Shown one piece after another: positions 8,886-19,056 of a stretch of DNA of 64,000 nt. The stretch lies in assembly GCF_000236905.1 (NCBI RefSeq), contig NC_016529.1, positions 620,001 to 684,000 of the forward strand, in the 5' to 3' direction. Within the stretch, counting starts at the first letter, position 1; each line of letters begins with the position of its first letter. The notes below the pieces were generated by a model. It saw only the letters and a program-made list of their open reading frames with translations. It did no database searches and was not told the origin of the DNA. The translations under genes and the position numbers were made by a program. Source of the stretch: Tetrapisispora phaffii CBS 4417. Its lineage: Eukaryota; Ascomycota; Saccharomycetes; Saccharomycetales; Saccharomycetaceae.

Positions 8886-10838
8886 ATGTTACGAGTCCAT
8901 GTGGCGAAGAGTCTTCTCCCCAGGATGGTTACTTTGGCAAGGGGTTTTGGTCCTGGGCTGCCGACGAAGCTGGTAAGAGACTCTTCCAGGTTTGCGAGAT
9001 ACTCGCACAGACGAACTCTATATAATTCTTCTTTATATCGCACACTCCCCTGGAGAAATTATTCGACTAAGAGTGTTAAAGAATTGAAAGATGTGGATGA
9101 TGAGATGAGCAAGAACACTGATTTCCTGCACATTCAAAATATTCTTTTGCAGAAGAATAAAGAGAGAATGGATAAACAGAAACTTTTGGCAGAAGCCACC
9201 AATTTTTATGAAAGGTTTAAAATTAATACAAAGTGGTTCCTCATTAGAGGCAATAGGCCTTTCTCAGCAGACGAGATAGGTACTTTGTTTTCATGGTTGA
9301 TATTATCGCAGATCATCTGGGTCATATTAGGAACAACAACATTTGTGTCGATAATTTTGTTGATATTTAATACGGTTTTCGCAAAGGAGATGGTGGGGCG
9401 TTTCATTGGAAGAATGTTAAACATGTTCTTAGATGGAATTGATGTGCAGTTCCAGGATGCTTTAGTTCCTGAATGGCAAAAAGGTTGCATCCGCTTTCAT
9501 AACGTTAATTTGAAAACCGTTAATTCAAAGTCGCATACAGCAGAGGAAAATTCTTTAATTGAAATTAACTTGAATATGCATCAAATTGACATGACATTAT
9601 CATTAAGAAAATGGCTATTGGGAAATGGCCTCATAAATGACATAGCCATACTAGGGATGACCGGAGAAGTCTCCACATGTGTGCCTAATAAAGATTCTCA
9701 ACAAAGCTTAATACAATGGTTCCAAAATCCAAAATATAAACTAGGGGAGGTAAAAGTCGCCGACTCGTCAATAGTGCTGCATGATCATCAACTACAAAAG
9801 AATTTTACTATATCGGTCTATAATATGGAACTCCAGCAGTTTAGGTTCGAGTGGATGATAAGAGACTTCTTGAACGCTAACGTTGTAGATGGCTCCATCA
9901 ATAATTCTTTATTCAACTTCCATAAACGACAATTAAAATTAACTCATTCAAATGAACTAGAGCATGATTTATCGGGATGGGAAAGAATAACAAGACTGAG
10001 AGTAGATTCAATGAACGTACGACAATTGGGCCTACATAGAACTGACTCGTTTGGTTGGATAGAAGACGGCGAACTAGATATTGTTGCTGATATAATGGTA
10101 CCAACTGAAGACGATAATAGTAATAAGAATGAACTCTTATCTGCATCACTCAAAAATTTAAGCATTAATAACATTACCTTTTATGACACATATGACAACT
10201 TGCATGATAACATCGATAATGAATATGCATTTAACCACAACATCACAAGAACAAATGATACAAATAAATATTTAGTTTTGGATTTGAAATTCAAATTCAA
10301 AAATTTAAAAGCAAGCTTCCCAACTCGAAGCCCTCGCTTATCAACAGGAGAACAGATAATTTCAGTAGATGAGTTAAAACCAATTATCTCTTACATAAAT
10401 ACGAAATATGCTTTATTTCATTCCCATTTGAACTCGAATGAAGGTAACACTGTATGGAATTCGCCAAATATATTCATTAATAAAGCTAAATCCTATCCGG
10501 TAACCACAGTTTTCCAGTCTTCCAAGCGGACTGATGAAGATGATAAGGAAGGTAAAATCGGTGGTAAGAAACAAGTTATTAGATTCCATGATGATATGCC
10601 AACACCTGATAACGAGATAGTCTTAAATTTTAGAGTAGTAAAAAACGTTGAGGAATTAAGAAACATGGTTTTATTCGGGGAAACAGGTATATACGATTCT
10701 TTAACAATGGAATTATATGTTGATTTAATGAAAATTGTTGAAGAATGGGAGTTCAAGAAGAAGAACGATTGGGTTAAAGCTTGGGGATCAACTTTTGCTT
10801 CCCAATTAATTATAGTAGGGATCGGGGCAATGGTTTAA
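8886..10838 (+). CDS. MDM32: Mitochondrial inner-membrane protein Mdm32
   Basis: 650 codons from the ATG at 8886; a GTG two codons upstream is not used. The N-terminus is Arg/Ser-rich and lacks acidic residues, fitting a mitochondrial presequence. A hydrophobic segment at about residues 134-166 (LFSWLILSQIIWVILG onward) and a short hydrophobic C-terminus (SQLIIVGIGAMV) bracket the intermembrane-space part. The conserved core includes FIGRMLNMFLDGIDVQFQDA and WKKG-like PEWQKGCIRF. Mdm31/Mdm32 family proteins control mitochondrial shape, nucleoid anchoring and cardiolipin metabolism. Position next to PNO1 and SPP2 (YOR145C, YOR147W, YOR148C) decides for MDM32 over its paralogue MDM31. A Puf3-type element follows the stop. 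Confidence 0.92.
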   Translation: MLRVHVAKSLLPRMVTLARGFGPGLPTKLVRDSSRFARYSHRRTLYNSSLYRTLPWRNYSTKSVKELKDVDDEMSKNTDFLHIQNILLQKNKERMDKQKLLAEATNFYERFKINTKWFLIRGNRPFSADEIGTLFSWLILSQIIWVILGTTTFVSIILLIFNTVFAKEMVGRFIGRMLNMFLDGIDVQFQDALVPEWQKGCIRFHNVNLKTVNSKSHTAEENSLIEINLNMHQIDMTLSLRKWLLGNGLINDIAILGMTGEVSTCVPNKDSQQSLIQWFQNPKYKLGEVKVADSSIVLHDHQLQKNFTISVYNMELQQFRFEWMIRDFLNANVVDGSINNSLFNFHKRQLKLTHSNELEHDLSGWERITRLRVDSMNVRQLGLHRTDSFGWIEDGELDIVADIMVPTEDDNSNKNELLSASLKNLSINNITFYDTYDNLHDNIDNEYAFNHNITRTNDTNKYLVLDLKFKFKNLKASFPTRSPRLSTGEQIISVDELKPIISYINTKYALFHSHLNSNEGNTVWNSPNIFINKAKSYPVTTVFQSSKRTDEDDKEGKIGGKKQVIRFHDDMPTPDNEIVLNFRVVKNVEELRNMVLFGETGIYDSLTMELYVDLMKIVEEWEFKKKNDWVKAWGSTFASQLIIVGIGAMV

Positions 10839-10848
10839 TTTAATTTCA

Positions 10849-10856
10849 TGTACATA
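10849..10856 (+). promoter_or_regulatory. Puf3-type 3'UTR element downstream of MDM32
   Basis: TGTACATA with C at -2 (CATGTACATA), 11 bp after the MDM32 stop. It matches the Puf3 consensus CNUGUANAUA, which marks nuclear mRNAs for mitochondrial proteins. Confidence 0.65.
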
Positions 10857-10955
10857 TTCAATAATATAAACCATTTTTTTCAGCGAAAATAGATTGATTA
10901 GTATTTAATGATTATGCTATGTATTTTATAATTATTTATATGCTATTTATTGTGT

Positions 10956-11585
10956 TTATTTATTCCTTTCGATTTTTTTCAATGGCATAAATGTCCCTTC
11001 TTGTAAACCCATGCCAATAGTAACATTTGTTCCAATACCTGAGAATTTTGCTCTTACTGTTTGATGTGGTAACTTTTCAGATTTATTCTTCTTCTTATCA
11101 TCATCATAATCATTATCATCTTTGCCATCCCATCCCATGCCCCTGAGCAGAGCATGCCCAAATTCTTCTATCGGTACCTCATCGTACTCTTCCTCTTTCG
11201 TTATTTCTGGTAGTTGTTCTAAATGTTTGTTCATAATGCTATTTTGATAATCTATTCCAATTTCAACACTAGATATACCCTTGGTAGTTTCGTCATCATA
11301 CTGTTTCGCAGTATTTAATCCATATTTAATCGAGGCATCGTCTATACGCTCAGTATTTGATTCATCGACTATCGGGATCAATGGCTGGTTTGGAACAGGT
11401 TTAATAACCAATGGAACAGGTTCGTTTGGTTCAGATACGTCATCAAAATGTGTTAGCATCATTTTGGTTTTCTTTTTCAAGTTATTATCCTTTGAGTCCA
11501 GGAAAAGGTTCTTCATTTTAGATTTCTTGTTAGACTTGCTCTTGGAAAGCTTCCCCTTCTTTAAATTGATTGAAAAACCACTCAT
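10956..11585 (-). CDS. SPP2: Spliceosome factor Spp2 (G-patch)
   Basis: 209 codons; S. cerevisiae Spp2 is 185. A basic Lys/Ser-rich N-terminus (FSINLKKGKLSKSKSNKKSK) is followed by an acidic middle. Then comes the G-patch core VPIEEFGHALLRGMGWDGKD (about 136-155), and a conserved C-terminus RAKFSGIGTNVTIGMGLQ. Spp2 uses its G-patch to activate the DEAH helicase Prp2 for the catalytic activation of the spliceosome. The gene converges on MDM32 with only 117 bp between stops and diverges from SHE9. Confidence 0.93.
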   Translation of the reverse strand: MSGFSINLKKGKLSKSKSNKKSKMKNLFLDSKDNNLKKKTKMMLTHFDDVSEPNEPVPLVIKPVPNQPLIPIVDESNTERIDDASIKYGLNTAKQYDDETTKGISSVEIGIDYQNSIMNKHLEQLPEITKEEEYDEVPIEEFGHALLRGMGWDGKDDNDYDDDKKKNKSEKLPHQTVRAKFSGIGTNVTIGMGLQEGTFMPLKKIERNK

Positions 11586-11846
11586 ATTATCTTACCCACT
11601 TTCAGATACCTTAATAACATCAAATGACGACTATTTTGCCCACTCTTATCATTGTGCTTAATTGCTTTTAAATACACAAGACGTTTTCATATATCTGTTA
11701 ATTTAACATTTTAGATAAGACGTAATTTTCAATGCCATGATATGAACTGAAATGAAGAATGAAACAACAATGAATCGTAGATCTTTATATTAAATAGATG
11801 GTACGCTAGTAAGTTGAGGTCCTACGGTGTAGCAGTATCTCTCTAA

Positions 11847-13169
11847 ATGCAATGTGTCAATAGAGAAACAAGGATGTTAGCCTGTAGGCATGTTGCCAGG
11901 CTTAGACCCTTTGGACTGAATATTAGAACTTCACGAAACCTGTACCAATTACATTCCGCTAATGCAAGACTTTACGCTACAAAAAAGGTAAATAACAAGA
12001 TAATAGATAGCACTTGGTATACCAAAGATGGACCTGACAGTAGTTCGAATGGACATAAACCCAAGCTCAGGAGCACAGTAGATTTTGCATTGGATAAATT
12101 AAAGGATAATTTAAACAGAGGAAAAGATCTGTACCGTAAGTACTCCTCTCAATTGGGAGAGCAGAAGAGTAAGATCAAAGGGGCTCTTCGAGAAGCGGAG
12201 AGTAGATTTCAAGAACAAGAAGCATTGGAGAAGAAAGATTCAAAGTTGAATTATAACATCGATGCCACCACAGGTGGTAAAATTACAGGTCTGCCGTCTG
12301 AAAGAGAAGTACATCGTAGAAGATGGGCAAGAAAACTTGAATATTATTTAGATTCCTTACAAGAGACGATATTTTCAGCTAGCAAAGCATTCAATGACGT
12401 TACTGGGTACTCTTCAGTACAGAAATTAAGAAATAGCATTGACTTTCTGCAAAATCAGTTACAAGAAACAAAGATTCAATTGAAACAAGTCAAGAAGGAA
12501 TATGCCGATGCGATCGATAGAAGGAATAACTCTCAAAGAGAATTGAACGAATTATTACAAAGGAAAAGCTCGTGGTCCACAGATGATTTGGAAAATTTTA
12601 CAAGAATATATAAAGATGATTCTCAAAATACAAAACAAGAACAAGAGTTAAAACAATCCGTACTGGAATGGGAGGCCAAAAACGAGAAGGTTAGCGAGGA
12701 TCTGTACACTGCTATCCTGACAAGGTATCATGAAGAGCAGATCTGGTCGGACAAGATCCGAAGGACATCAAGTTACAGTTCGTTTTTCTTGATGGGGATG
12801 AATTTATTTCTATTTCTTGTGTTGCAGTTATTTCTAGAGCCTTGGAAGAGGCGTAGATTGACGAACTCGTTTGAGGATAAAGTTAAACTCGCCCTAAATG
12901 AACAATCTGCCTCTCTAAGTAAAGACTCAATCGAAAGTGTAGACAAATTGAACGACAAACTGGAGGCATTCCTGCAGACCCAAAATCCCAAGGAGACAAA
13001 TCCACTAGATACAAGTGCCATCTGGACATGGCTAAGAGATATCACGACCAAATTACAATATTTTGAGTTATTCAACCCCAATAAAACCATCACTTTAACC
13101 CCACTACAGGTCTATTCCGTTCTCGCGATGACCAGTCTGCTTACCATCTTTCTCAACGCACTAGTCTAA
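11847..13169 (+). CDS. SHE9: Mitochondrial inner-membrane protein She9/Mdm33
   Basis: 440 codons, against 456 in S. cerevisiae. The N-terminal 45 residues are rich in Arg, Ser and Leu with no acidic residues before about position 60 apart from one Glu, fitting a mitochondrial presequence. Extended coiled coils cover about 70-300. One transmembrane helix lies at about 309-330 (FFLMGMNLFLFLVLQLFLEP) and a second at the extreme C-terminus (YSVLAMTSLLTIFLNALV). She9/Mdm33 acts in inner-membrane fission and morphology. The gene precedes RPT3 in the same direction, as YDR393W precedes YDR394W in S. cerevisiae. Confidence 0.94.
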   Translation: MQCVNRETRMLACRHVARLRPFGLNIRTSRNLYQLHSANARLYATKKVNNKIIDSTWYTKDGPDSSSNGHKPKLRSTVDFALDKLKDNLNRGKDLYRKYSSQLGEQKSKIKGALREAESRFQEQEALEKKDSKLNYNIDATTGGKITGLPSEREVHRRRWARKLEYYLDSLQETIFSASKAFNDVTGYSSVQKLRNSIDFLQNQLQETKIQLKQVKKEYADAIDRRNNSQRELNELLQRKSSWSTDDLENFTRIYKDDSQNTKQEQELKQSVLEWEAKNEKVSEDLYTAILTRYHEEQIWSDKIRRTSSYSSFFLMGMNLFLFLVLQLFLEPWKRRRLTNSFEDKVKLALNEQSASLSKDSIESVDKLNDKLEAFLQTQNPKETNPLDTSAIWTWLRDITTKLQYFELFNPNKTITLTPLQVYSVLAMTSLLTIFLNALV

Positions 13170-13665
13170 ACAGACACACACACACACACATCCACACATA
13201 TACATATATGCACCTACATACACATCACCATAACATATCTTGTCAATAAACACCTTACTCCAGAGACTCCTCTTACATCATTAAACTCTGACACTTGAAC
13301 TGTGTGACACTTACCTGGCATTTGACCACTAGCACGCCCGTTACCCGACCGCACGTTCCTTACATCTCCGGTGGCAAATAAATCATAAGATTCGAGATAA
13401 CGAAAGGGAACTGCCACTAAGCACCACCATTTTAATATATATAAGTAAGTATTGGCTATTAAAGAGTAATAGAAGACTGATAGAACTGCCGGGTCCAGGA
13501 CAGTAATTGTGCTTGGTCGTTATTAACTATTTTGTGTGTTTTAGAAGGAAAGAAAGGACCTTCTTTGGTGAGAAACAAGAGTCTATATTGTTGAGACACG
13601 TTATAATAATACTAGCTAAGTGAATTAAGAGAGTAGAGATACAAGGATATCAATCGAATATAATA
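13170..13665. promoter_or_regulatory. RPT3 promoter region with (CA)n, Reb1, PACE
   Basis: 496 bp. A CA dinucleotide run starts immediately after the SHE9 stop (about 13174-13190). A Reb1 core TTACCCG is at 13341-13347. A perfect proteasome-associated control element follows (separate entry). Confidence 0.75.
13370..13378 (+). promoter_or_regulatory. PACE (Rpn4 site) of RPT3
   Basis: GGTGGCAAA, an exact copy of the proteasome-associated control element bound by Rpn4. It lies 288 bp upstream of the RPT3 ATG, in the orientation and range known for proteasome genes. Confidence 0.88.
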
Positions 13666-14961
13666 ATGGAAGAATTAGGTATATCTCAGGATAGTGTGGT
13701 TGTTGGTGATGAAAAGCCAGTAGTCAAGTCTTATGCCAGTTTGGTGGCCCAATTAGAGAATACCGGTGTTGGCAGTAACGGTTTGTTGGATGTCAATGGT
13801 GCGAACTCTGACGTTTATTTGAAATTGAAGAAACTAGAAAAAGAATACGAATTATTGAGTTTACAAGAGGAGTATATCAAAGATGAGCAGCGTCATTTGA
13901 AGAGAGAGTTGTTAAGAGCACAAGAAGAAGTGAAAAGAATCCAATCGGTTCCACTAGTTATTGGCCAGTTCTTGGAACCAATCGATGAAAATACTGGTAT
14001 TGTGTCAAGTACTACAGGTATGAGTTATGTTGTGAGGATATTATCCACTTTGGATCGTGAACTGTTAAAACCATCGATGTCAGTGGCGCTATACCGTTAT
14101 TCAAATGCTTTAGTCGATATTCTACCTCCAGATTCAGACTCCAGTATATCAATTATGGGTGATAATGAAAAACCGGACGTCAGCTATTCAGATGTCGGTG
14201 GTTTAGATATGCAGAAACAAGAAATAAGGGAAGCAGTTGAATTGCCATTGGTGCAAGCTGATTTATACGAGCAAATCGGTATTGACCCACCAAGAGGTGT
14301 CTTATTATATGGTCCACCAGGTACAGGTAAGACCATGTTAGTTAAAGCTGTTGCAAACAGTACCAATGCATCTTTTATTAGGGTCAATGGTTCGGAATTC
14401 GTTCACAAATATCTAGGTGAAGGTCCAAGGATGGTGCGTGATGTTTTTAGATTAGCAAGAGAGAATGCACCATCTATTATTTTTATTGATGAAGTTGATT
14501 CCATTGCCACAAAACGTTTTGATGCACAAACAGGGTCCGATCGTGAAGTCCAACGTATTTTAATTGAACTATTGACACAAATGGACGGTTTCGATCAATC
14601 AACAAATGTGAAAGTCATCATGGCCACCAATAGAGCTGATACTTTGGATCCAGCTTTGTTGAGACCAGGTAGATTGGATAGAAAAATAGAATTCCCATCC
14701 TTACGTGATAGACGTGAACGTCGTCTTATTTTTGGTACCATTGCAGCCAAGATGTCATTGGCTCCAGAAGCAGATTTGGATTCTTTGATTGTACGCAACG
14801 ATTCATTATCAGGTGCTATCATAGCTGCAATCATGCAAGAGGCCGGTTTACGTGCAGTAAGGAAGAATAGATATGTCATTTTACAAAGTGATCTAGAAGA
14901 AGCATATGCCGCCCAAGTCAAAACGGATTCTGACGTAGATAAATTTGATTTCTACAGGTAA
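13666..14961 (+). CDS. RPT3: 26S proteasome regulatory ATPase Rpt3
   Basis: 431 codons, against 428 in S. cerevisiae. An N-terminal coiled coil (about 50-90) and OB domain precede the AAA+ ATPase. Walker A GPPGTGKT is at about residue 216 and Walker [10 protein letters not shown] at about 272-280. The SRH segment ([20 protein letters not shown]) carries the arginine fingers. The C-terminus ends FDFYR, an HbYX-type tail (hydrophobic-Tyr-X) that docks into the 20S alpha-ring pocket. Rpt3 is one of six ATPases that unfold and translocate substrates. The upstream PACE element indicates Rpn4 control. Confidence 0.98.
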   Translation: MEELGISQDSVVVGDEKPVVKSYASLVAQLENTGVGSNGLLDVNGANSDVYLKLKKLEKEYELLSLQEEYIKDEQRHLKRELLRAQEEVKRIQSVPLVIGQFLEPIDENTGIVSSTTGMSYVVRILSTLDRELLKPSMSVALYRYSNALVDILPPDSDSSISIMGDNEKPDVSYSDVGGLDMQKQEIREAVELPLVQADLYEQIGIDPPRGVLLYGPPGTGKTMLVKAVANSTNASFIRVNGSEFVHKYLGEGPRMVRDVFRLARENAPSIIFIDEVDSIATKRFDAQTGSDREVQRILIELLTQMDGFDQSTNVKVIMATNRADTLDPALLRPGRLDRKIEFPSLRDRRERRLIFGTIAAKMSLAPEADLDSLIVRNDSLSGAIIAAIMQEAGLRAVRKNRYVILQSDLEEAYAAQVKTDSDVDKFDFYR

Positions 14962-15717
14962 ATGATCTTAAAACCTAAAGCAAACAATAAATTCGAAGCA
15001 AACAATAATTACAATCAAAATACAAATTGTTAAACACAGAATAGAAGCAGAAAGCAACTTCAACATGACTAGAACTTGTTTTATGCAACCACATGTATTC
15101 TCTATGATACGCGACTGAACACCAGCGAGTGTGTATTTTCTAGATGCTGCATACAATGATTATATAAATAAATAAAATGCATTTAATAAAGATTAAAACT
15201 GTCAAATTTCCATCAAATTAGGCAATCAGAAGTAAACGTTAAGTGGAGAGCACGCTTTTTCTCTGATGGGCTTCTCTCAACTCGATTGCATGCTGATACC
15301 TCTACCGATGCCAATGTTAACGACTCAACTTCGTTCGATATTGCATTCCATGTGTTCATAGCATAATCCTCTTTTGCTTATTCGACAGAATTCCAAGTCA
15401 CTCTGCACGGCACACCTTGCAATATCAAAATTTTTCAAATTCCAGGAACTATTCAATGTTCTACGAGATGAGGTTCTATTTACAACTAACAACACTACCT
15501 TGAGAATTGATATTTATTAAACCAATTGTTTAATTATTGTTATAGCATAAATGTTAAGTTAAAGGGATAATTCTATCTGTGTTTAATACATATATACTGT
15601 TTTGTTAAATTTTTTTTTGGCTATTGCTTTCCCTGCTGACGTGGTTCAATTAATATAAAACAACATATCACTTGGCATTTTTCTGAGCTGTTTTGATCTG
15701 ATAATACACCAACCAAG
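14962..15717. other. Intergenic, RPT3 / SXM1
   Basis: 756 bp without a recognised gene. It holds a poly-T run (about 15610) and AT-rich DNA. The small minus-strand ORF at its left end has no recognisable product and I regard it as chance. No RNA gene was recognised. Confidence 0.5.
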
Positions 15718-18558
15718 ATGGATAATGAACAAGCTATATTGCAATGTATTGAGGATACTGTAGTATCAAATGATGTCCTTATCAAGGAAGCTGAACAAAA
15801 ATTGTTCGAATTTCAAAAACAAGCTGGTTTCACTGCATTTTTACTGAAAATAGTCTCTAATACTGAACTTCCTTTAGCTGTTCGTATGTCAGCTGCTATT
15901 TACATGAAGAATAAGATTCACAGATCATGGAATGAATTACAAAAAGAAGATGGTATCAAACAGCCAGAACAGGCGCAACTTAAAGAAGCATTGATCCAGA
16001 CTTTGATTTCCAATGTCGAAGATAGTCACATTAGACCACATTTAACAGAATCTATTAGAGCTATCTTGAACAACCAAGATGAATGGGATTTGACTCCTAT
16101 GATTCATGAGTTATTAAGTAGCGGCAACCAAAACTATATTTATCCAGGGTTTTTGCTGTTGTTCGAAGTTTGCATTTTCCACAGATGGGATATGGTCGGT
16201 AGTAGATCCTACATTGACAAAGTTATCAACGATATTTTCCCAACTGTCGAAAATATTGCTTCTCAATTGATTAATTCCGAAGATTACAGATCGAATGAGT
16301 TGTTATACTTGATTTTGAAGTGTTTCAAATATGGTTGTTTAAATAATTTCCCAGCTTATTTTAACAATGTTGACAAGCTAAACTCATGGGTACAATTGCA
16401 TTTATTTATCTGTGCCAAACCTTTACCTAAGCAAGTTTTGGATTTGGATTATGCCGATAGATCCCTAGATAAAAGAGTTAAGGTCAATAAATGGGGCTTT
16501 GGTAACTTGAACAGATTTATCCATAAGTTTAGTAGAACCACCAAAGTCATTACAAAGGAATTCTTGGATTATGTGAACAAGAATCTAGTTCCAACAATTT
16601 TACAAGAATATTTCAAAATCATCGAACAATGGGGGACAAAATCCTTATGGATCAGTGAATCATCATTATATTATTTAATCCAATTTTTAGAAAAATGTGT
16701 TAATACTGATGAACTATACCCTTTGGTTGAACCACATTTGGAAGTCATTATCCAGAATGTGATTTTCACATGTCTATGTGCAAATCCTCAAAGTGTTCAA
16801 CTATTGGAAGAAGATCCTGAAGAATACACTAGACGTTACTTCGACTTGAATAGAGAAGGGTCAACTGCTGACGTCGCTTCAACTGATTTCATCTTTGTTG
16901 TTGGTGAAAAACGTCCAGAACAGATGTCTAAGATTTTACCATTCGTTAACGAAATCTTTAATAGTTTTGCCGCAAATGCTTCTGATATTAACACTGCTTA
17001 TAGACAAGAAGGTTCATTAAGAGTTGCATCAACCTTATTTTCATTTTTAAGCTCATCTAATGAACTGGAAGGTATTTTCAGTCATTATATCATTGAATTT
17101 CTGTCTCAAAAACAGTATCCATTTTTAGTCGCAAGAGCTTTAGAAACTATCGCCTTGTATACAAATAGTTTCCAAGATATGAATACATTGTCTAAAATTT
17201 TTGAGTTAACATATAACAACTTCATGCAAAGTGATGTAATTCCAATCAAAATTGAGGCTGCTGATGCATTGAAATCATTAATTATTTCTAACCCAGATAT
17301 TCATTCACACATTTCTCCTCAAGTTCCAGGCATTATGGAAAACTTATTAAAATTATCAAAAGAATTTGAAATTGATATTTTATCAGAAGTCATGGAGTCC
17401 TTCGTTGAAAGATTTGCTGATGAATTAACACCATTTGCTGAAGATTTAGCGAGAAACTTATGTGAACAATTTTTACAAGTTGGCCAATCCTTAATTGAAA
17501 AAGGCAGTACTACTTACACGAGTTCCGACCAAGATCAAGAACTACAATTAATCGCGTTACTCCAGACTATGACAACCATGGTTATGTCCATGAACAAAGT
17601 ATCATTAATTGATATTTTAGCTCCTGCTGTAAAGTTCATCATCGTCAATGCTCAGATTTCCTTTTTAACTGAGGCTATTGATTTGATAGATTCATTAGCA
17701 TTATCATCCATTGCTTTATATAACCAATTTACACCAGCGATTTGGGAAGTTTTCCATGACATATTGGATTCATACCAGACTTATGCTTCTGATTACTTTG
17801 AATCTTACCAAATATTTTTTGAAACAGTTGTATCCAGCGGATTTACTCATGATACCACTTATTTAGAACCATTTTTACAAATTTTAGCTTCCGAAATCGA
17901 AAGTGATGCTGATTACAATGTCGCCAGCGTTTTGAATGTATTAGTGTTTTATGCTCTTTCCATGAAGGACATTCCGTTATTTGAACAAGCTCTTAAGGTC
18001 TCCACTAATGAGGAATTAGATTTAGAAGATTCTGAGATCATTAAAGTATTTTTGGCTAATTTATTTGTTAAACCAGTCGAGACATTACAGATCACCGAGA
18101 AAACAGGTATGACTTTAGTCATGTTACAAAAATGGTTTGATCATAAATTCACAAGTGTTTTTGGTATAAAATTACAAGTCGTTGCCATTTTAACCTTATT
18201 AAAATTACCAGAATTACCAAGTTGTGTAAATGGATTCATCCCACAGTTTGCTGATAAATTAGTCACATTAATTGAAAAATTACCAGAAGCTATTAGAAAG
18301 CGTGATGCTATGGCTAAAGGTGAAGAAGGTTTTGATGAATTACTGGAAAGTCAAGATGACGAAGACTACTTTGAAGGTTACGAAGATGACATGAAGGAAA
18401 CTGTCTTGGATGAAGTAAATTGTTTCCAGGATATAAGTGTCTTTTTTTCACAATTGCAATCAAGCTCTCCAGATAAGTATGAACAAATAATCGGTACATT
18501 AAGCGCTGAAAAGAGAAACTCTCTACAGGTGATTATGGAATTTGTATCACAAACATAA
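15718..18558 (+). CDS. SXM1: Importin-beta family karyopherin Sxm1 (Kap108)
   Basis: 946 codons, against 944 in S. cerevisiae. It has the importin-beta N-terminal (Ran-binding) signature: [20 protein letters not shown], then [22 protein letters not shown] long array of HEAT repeats follows. A Glu/Asp-rich C-terminal segment (about 870-905, [17 protein letters not shown]) is typical of the Kap108/Kap119/importin-7 group. Sxm1 imports cargoes such as Lhp1, ribosomal proteins and Pab1. The neighbours RPT3 (left) and UTP5 (right) match YDR394W and YDR398W, with NCB2 missing. Confidence 0.95.
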   Translation: MDNEQAILQCIEDTVVSNDVLIKEAEQKLFEFQKQAGFTAFLLKIVSNTELPLAVRMSAAIYMKNKIHRSWNELQKEDGIKQPEQAQLKEALIQTLISNVEDSHIRPHLTESIRAILNNQDEWDLTPMIHELLSSGNQNYIYPGFLLLFEVCIFHRWDMVGSRSYIDKVINDIFPTVENIASQLINSEDYRSNELLYLILKCFKYGCLNNFPAYFNNVDKLNSWVQLHLFICAKPLPKQVLDLDYADRSLDKRVKVNKWGFGNLNRFIHKFSRTTKVITKEFLDYVNKNLVPTILQEYFKIIEQWGTKSLWISESSLYYLIQFLEKCVNTDELYPLVEPHLEVIIQNVIFTCLCANPQSVQLLEEDPEEYTRRYFDLNREGSTADVASTDFIFVVGEKRPEQMSKILPFVNEIFNSFAANASDINTAYRQEGSLRVASTLFSFLSSSNELEGIFSHYIIEFLSQKQYPFLVARALETIALYTNSFQDMNTLSKIFELTYNNFMQSDVIPIKIEAADALKSLIISNPDIHSHISPQVPGIMENLLKLSKEFEIDILSEVMESFVERFADELTPFAEDLARNLCEQFLQVGQSLIEKGSTTYTSSDQDQELQLIALLQTMTTMVMSMNKVSLIDILAPAVKFIIVNAQISFLTEAIDLIDSLALSSIALYNQFTPAIWEVFHDILDSYQTYASDYFESYQIFFETVVSSGFTHDTTYLEPFLQILASEIESDADYNVASVLNVLVFYALSMKDIPLFEQALKVSTNEELDLEDSEIIKVFLANLFVKPVETLQITEKTGMTLVMLQKWFDHKFTSVFGIKLQVVAILTLLKLPELPSCVNGFIPQFADKLVTLIEKLPEAIRKRDAMAKGEEGFDELLESQDDEDYFEGYEDDMKETVLDEVNCFQDISVFFSQLQSSSPDKYEQIIGTLSAEKRNSLQVIMEFVSQT

Positions 18559-19056
18559 TCTATCGACAAAAGCAATTTTGTTTTTAAGTAGACAATTACG
18601 AATATAGATGTCTTTATATAAAATAGTAATGAAGATAAAAAGATTTTAAATCACTTGCATGATTTCTAATGGTATATTTATTGTATTTTTTTAAGTTACT
18701 ACAAAGTGTCATGGTAAAAGGAAATAAGTGAAGAAGATATGTTATTCTCTTGGTGACTAATCTATTACAGAATGAACATCTTTTGAACAAGATAGACTTC
18801 ATTCTTTACAGTAAAACTGTCTTGTGCTAAGGCATATTGTAAAAATACTACGTTTAAAAATCATTGATGACGAAATGAAAAATTTTGAAAATGCGATGAG
18901 CATCGATTTCTGGAAAATGTTTAGCAGTGTGAGTATAGAGTACCTATATTATAAAAGAGTGGAACATTTCTAAAAGTCATCGTGTCTCCGATTGTGAACT
19001 AATACCAATAACCTCCGGTTGCAGCACTCATAGCATTGTACTATCAGAAATAAATT
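18559..19056. promoter_or_regulatory. UTP5 promoter with RRPE and PAC
   Basis: 498 bp. RRPE TGAAAAATTTT is at 18876-18886 and PAC GCGATGAGC at 18893-18901, about 155 bp before the UTP5 ATG. This is the standard order and spacing for ribosome-biogenesis genes. NCB2, which sits here in S. cerevisiae, is absent. Confidence 0.85.
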
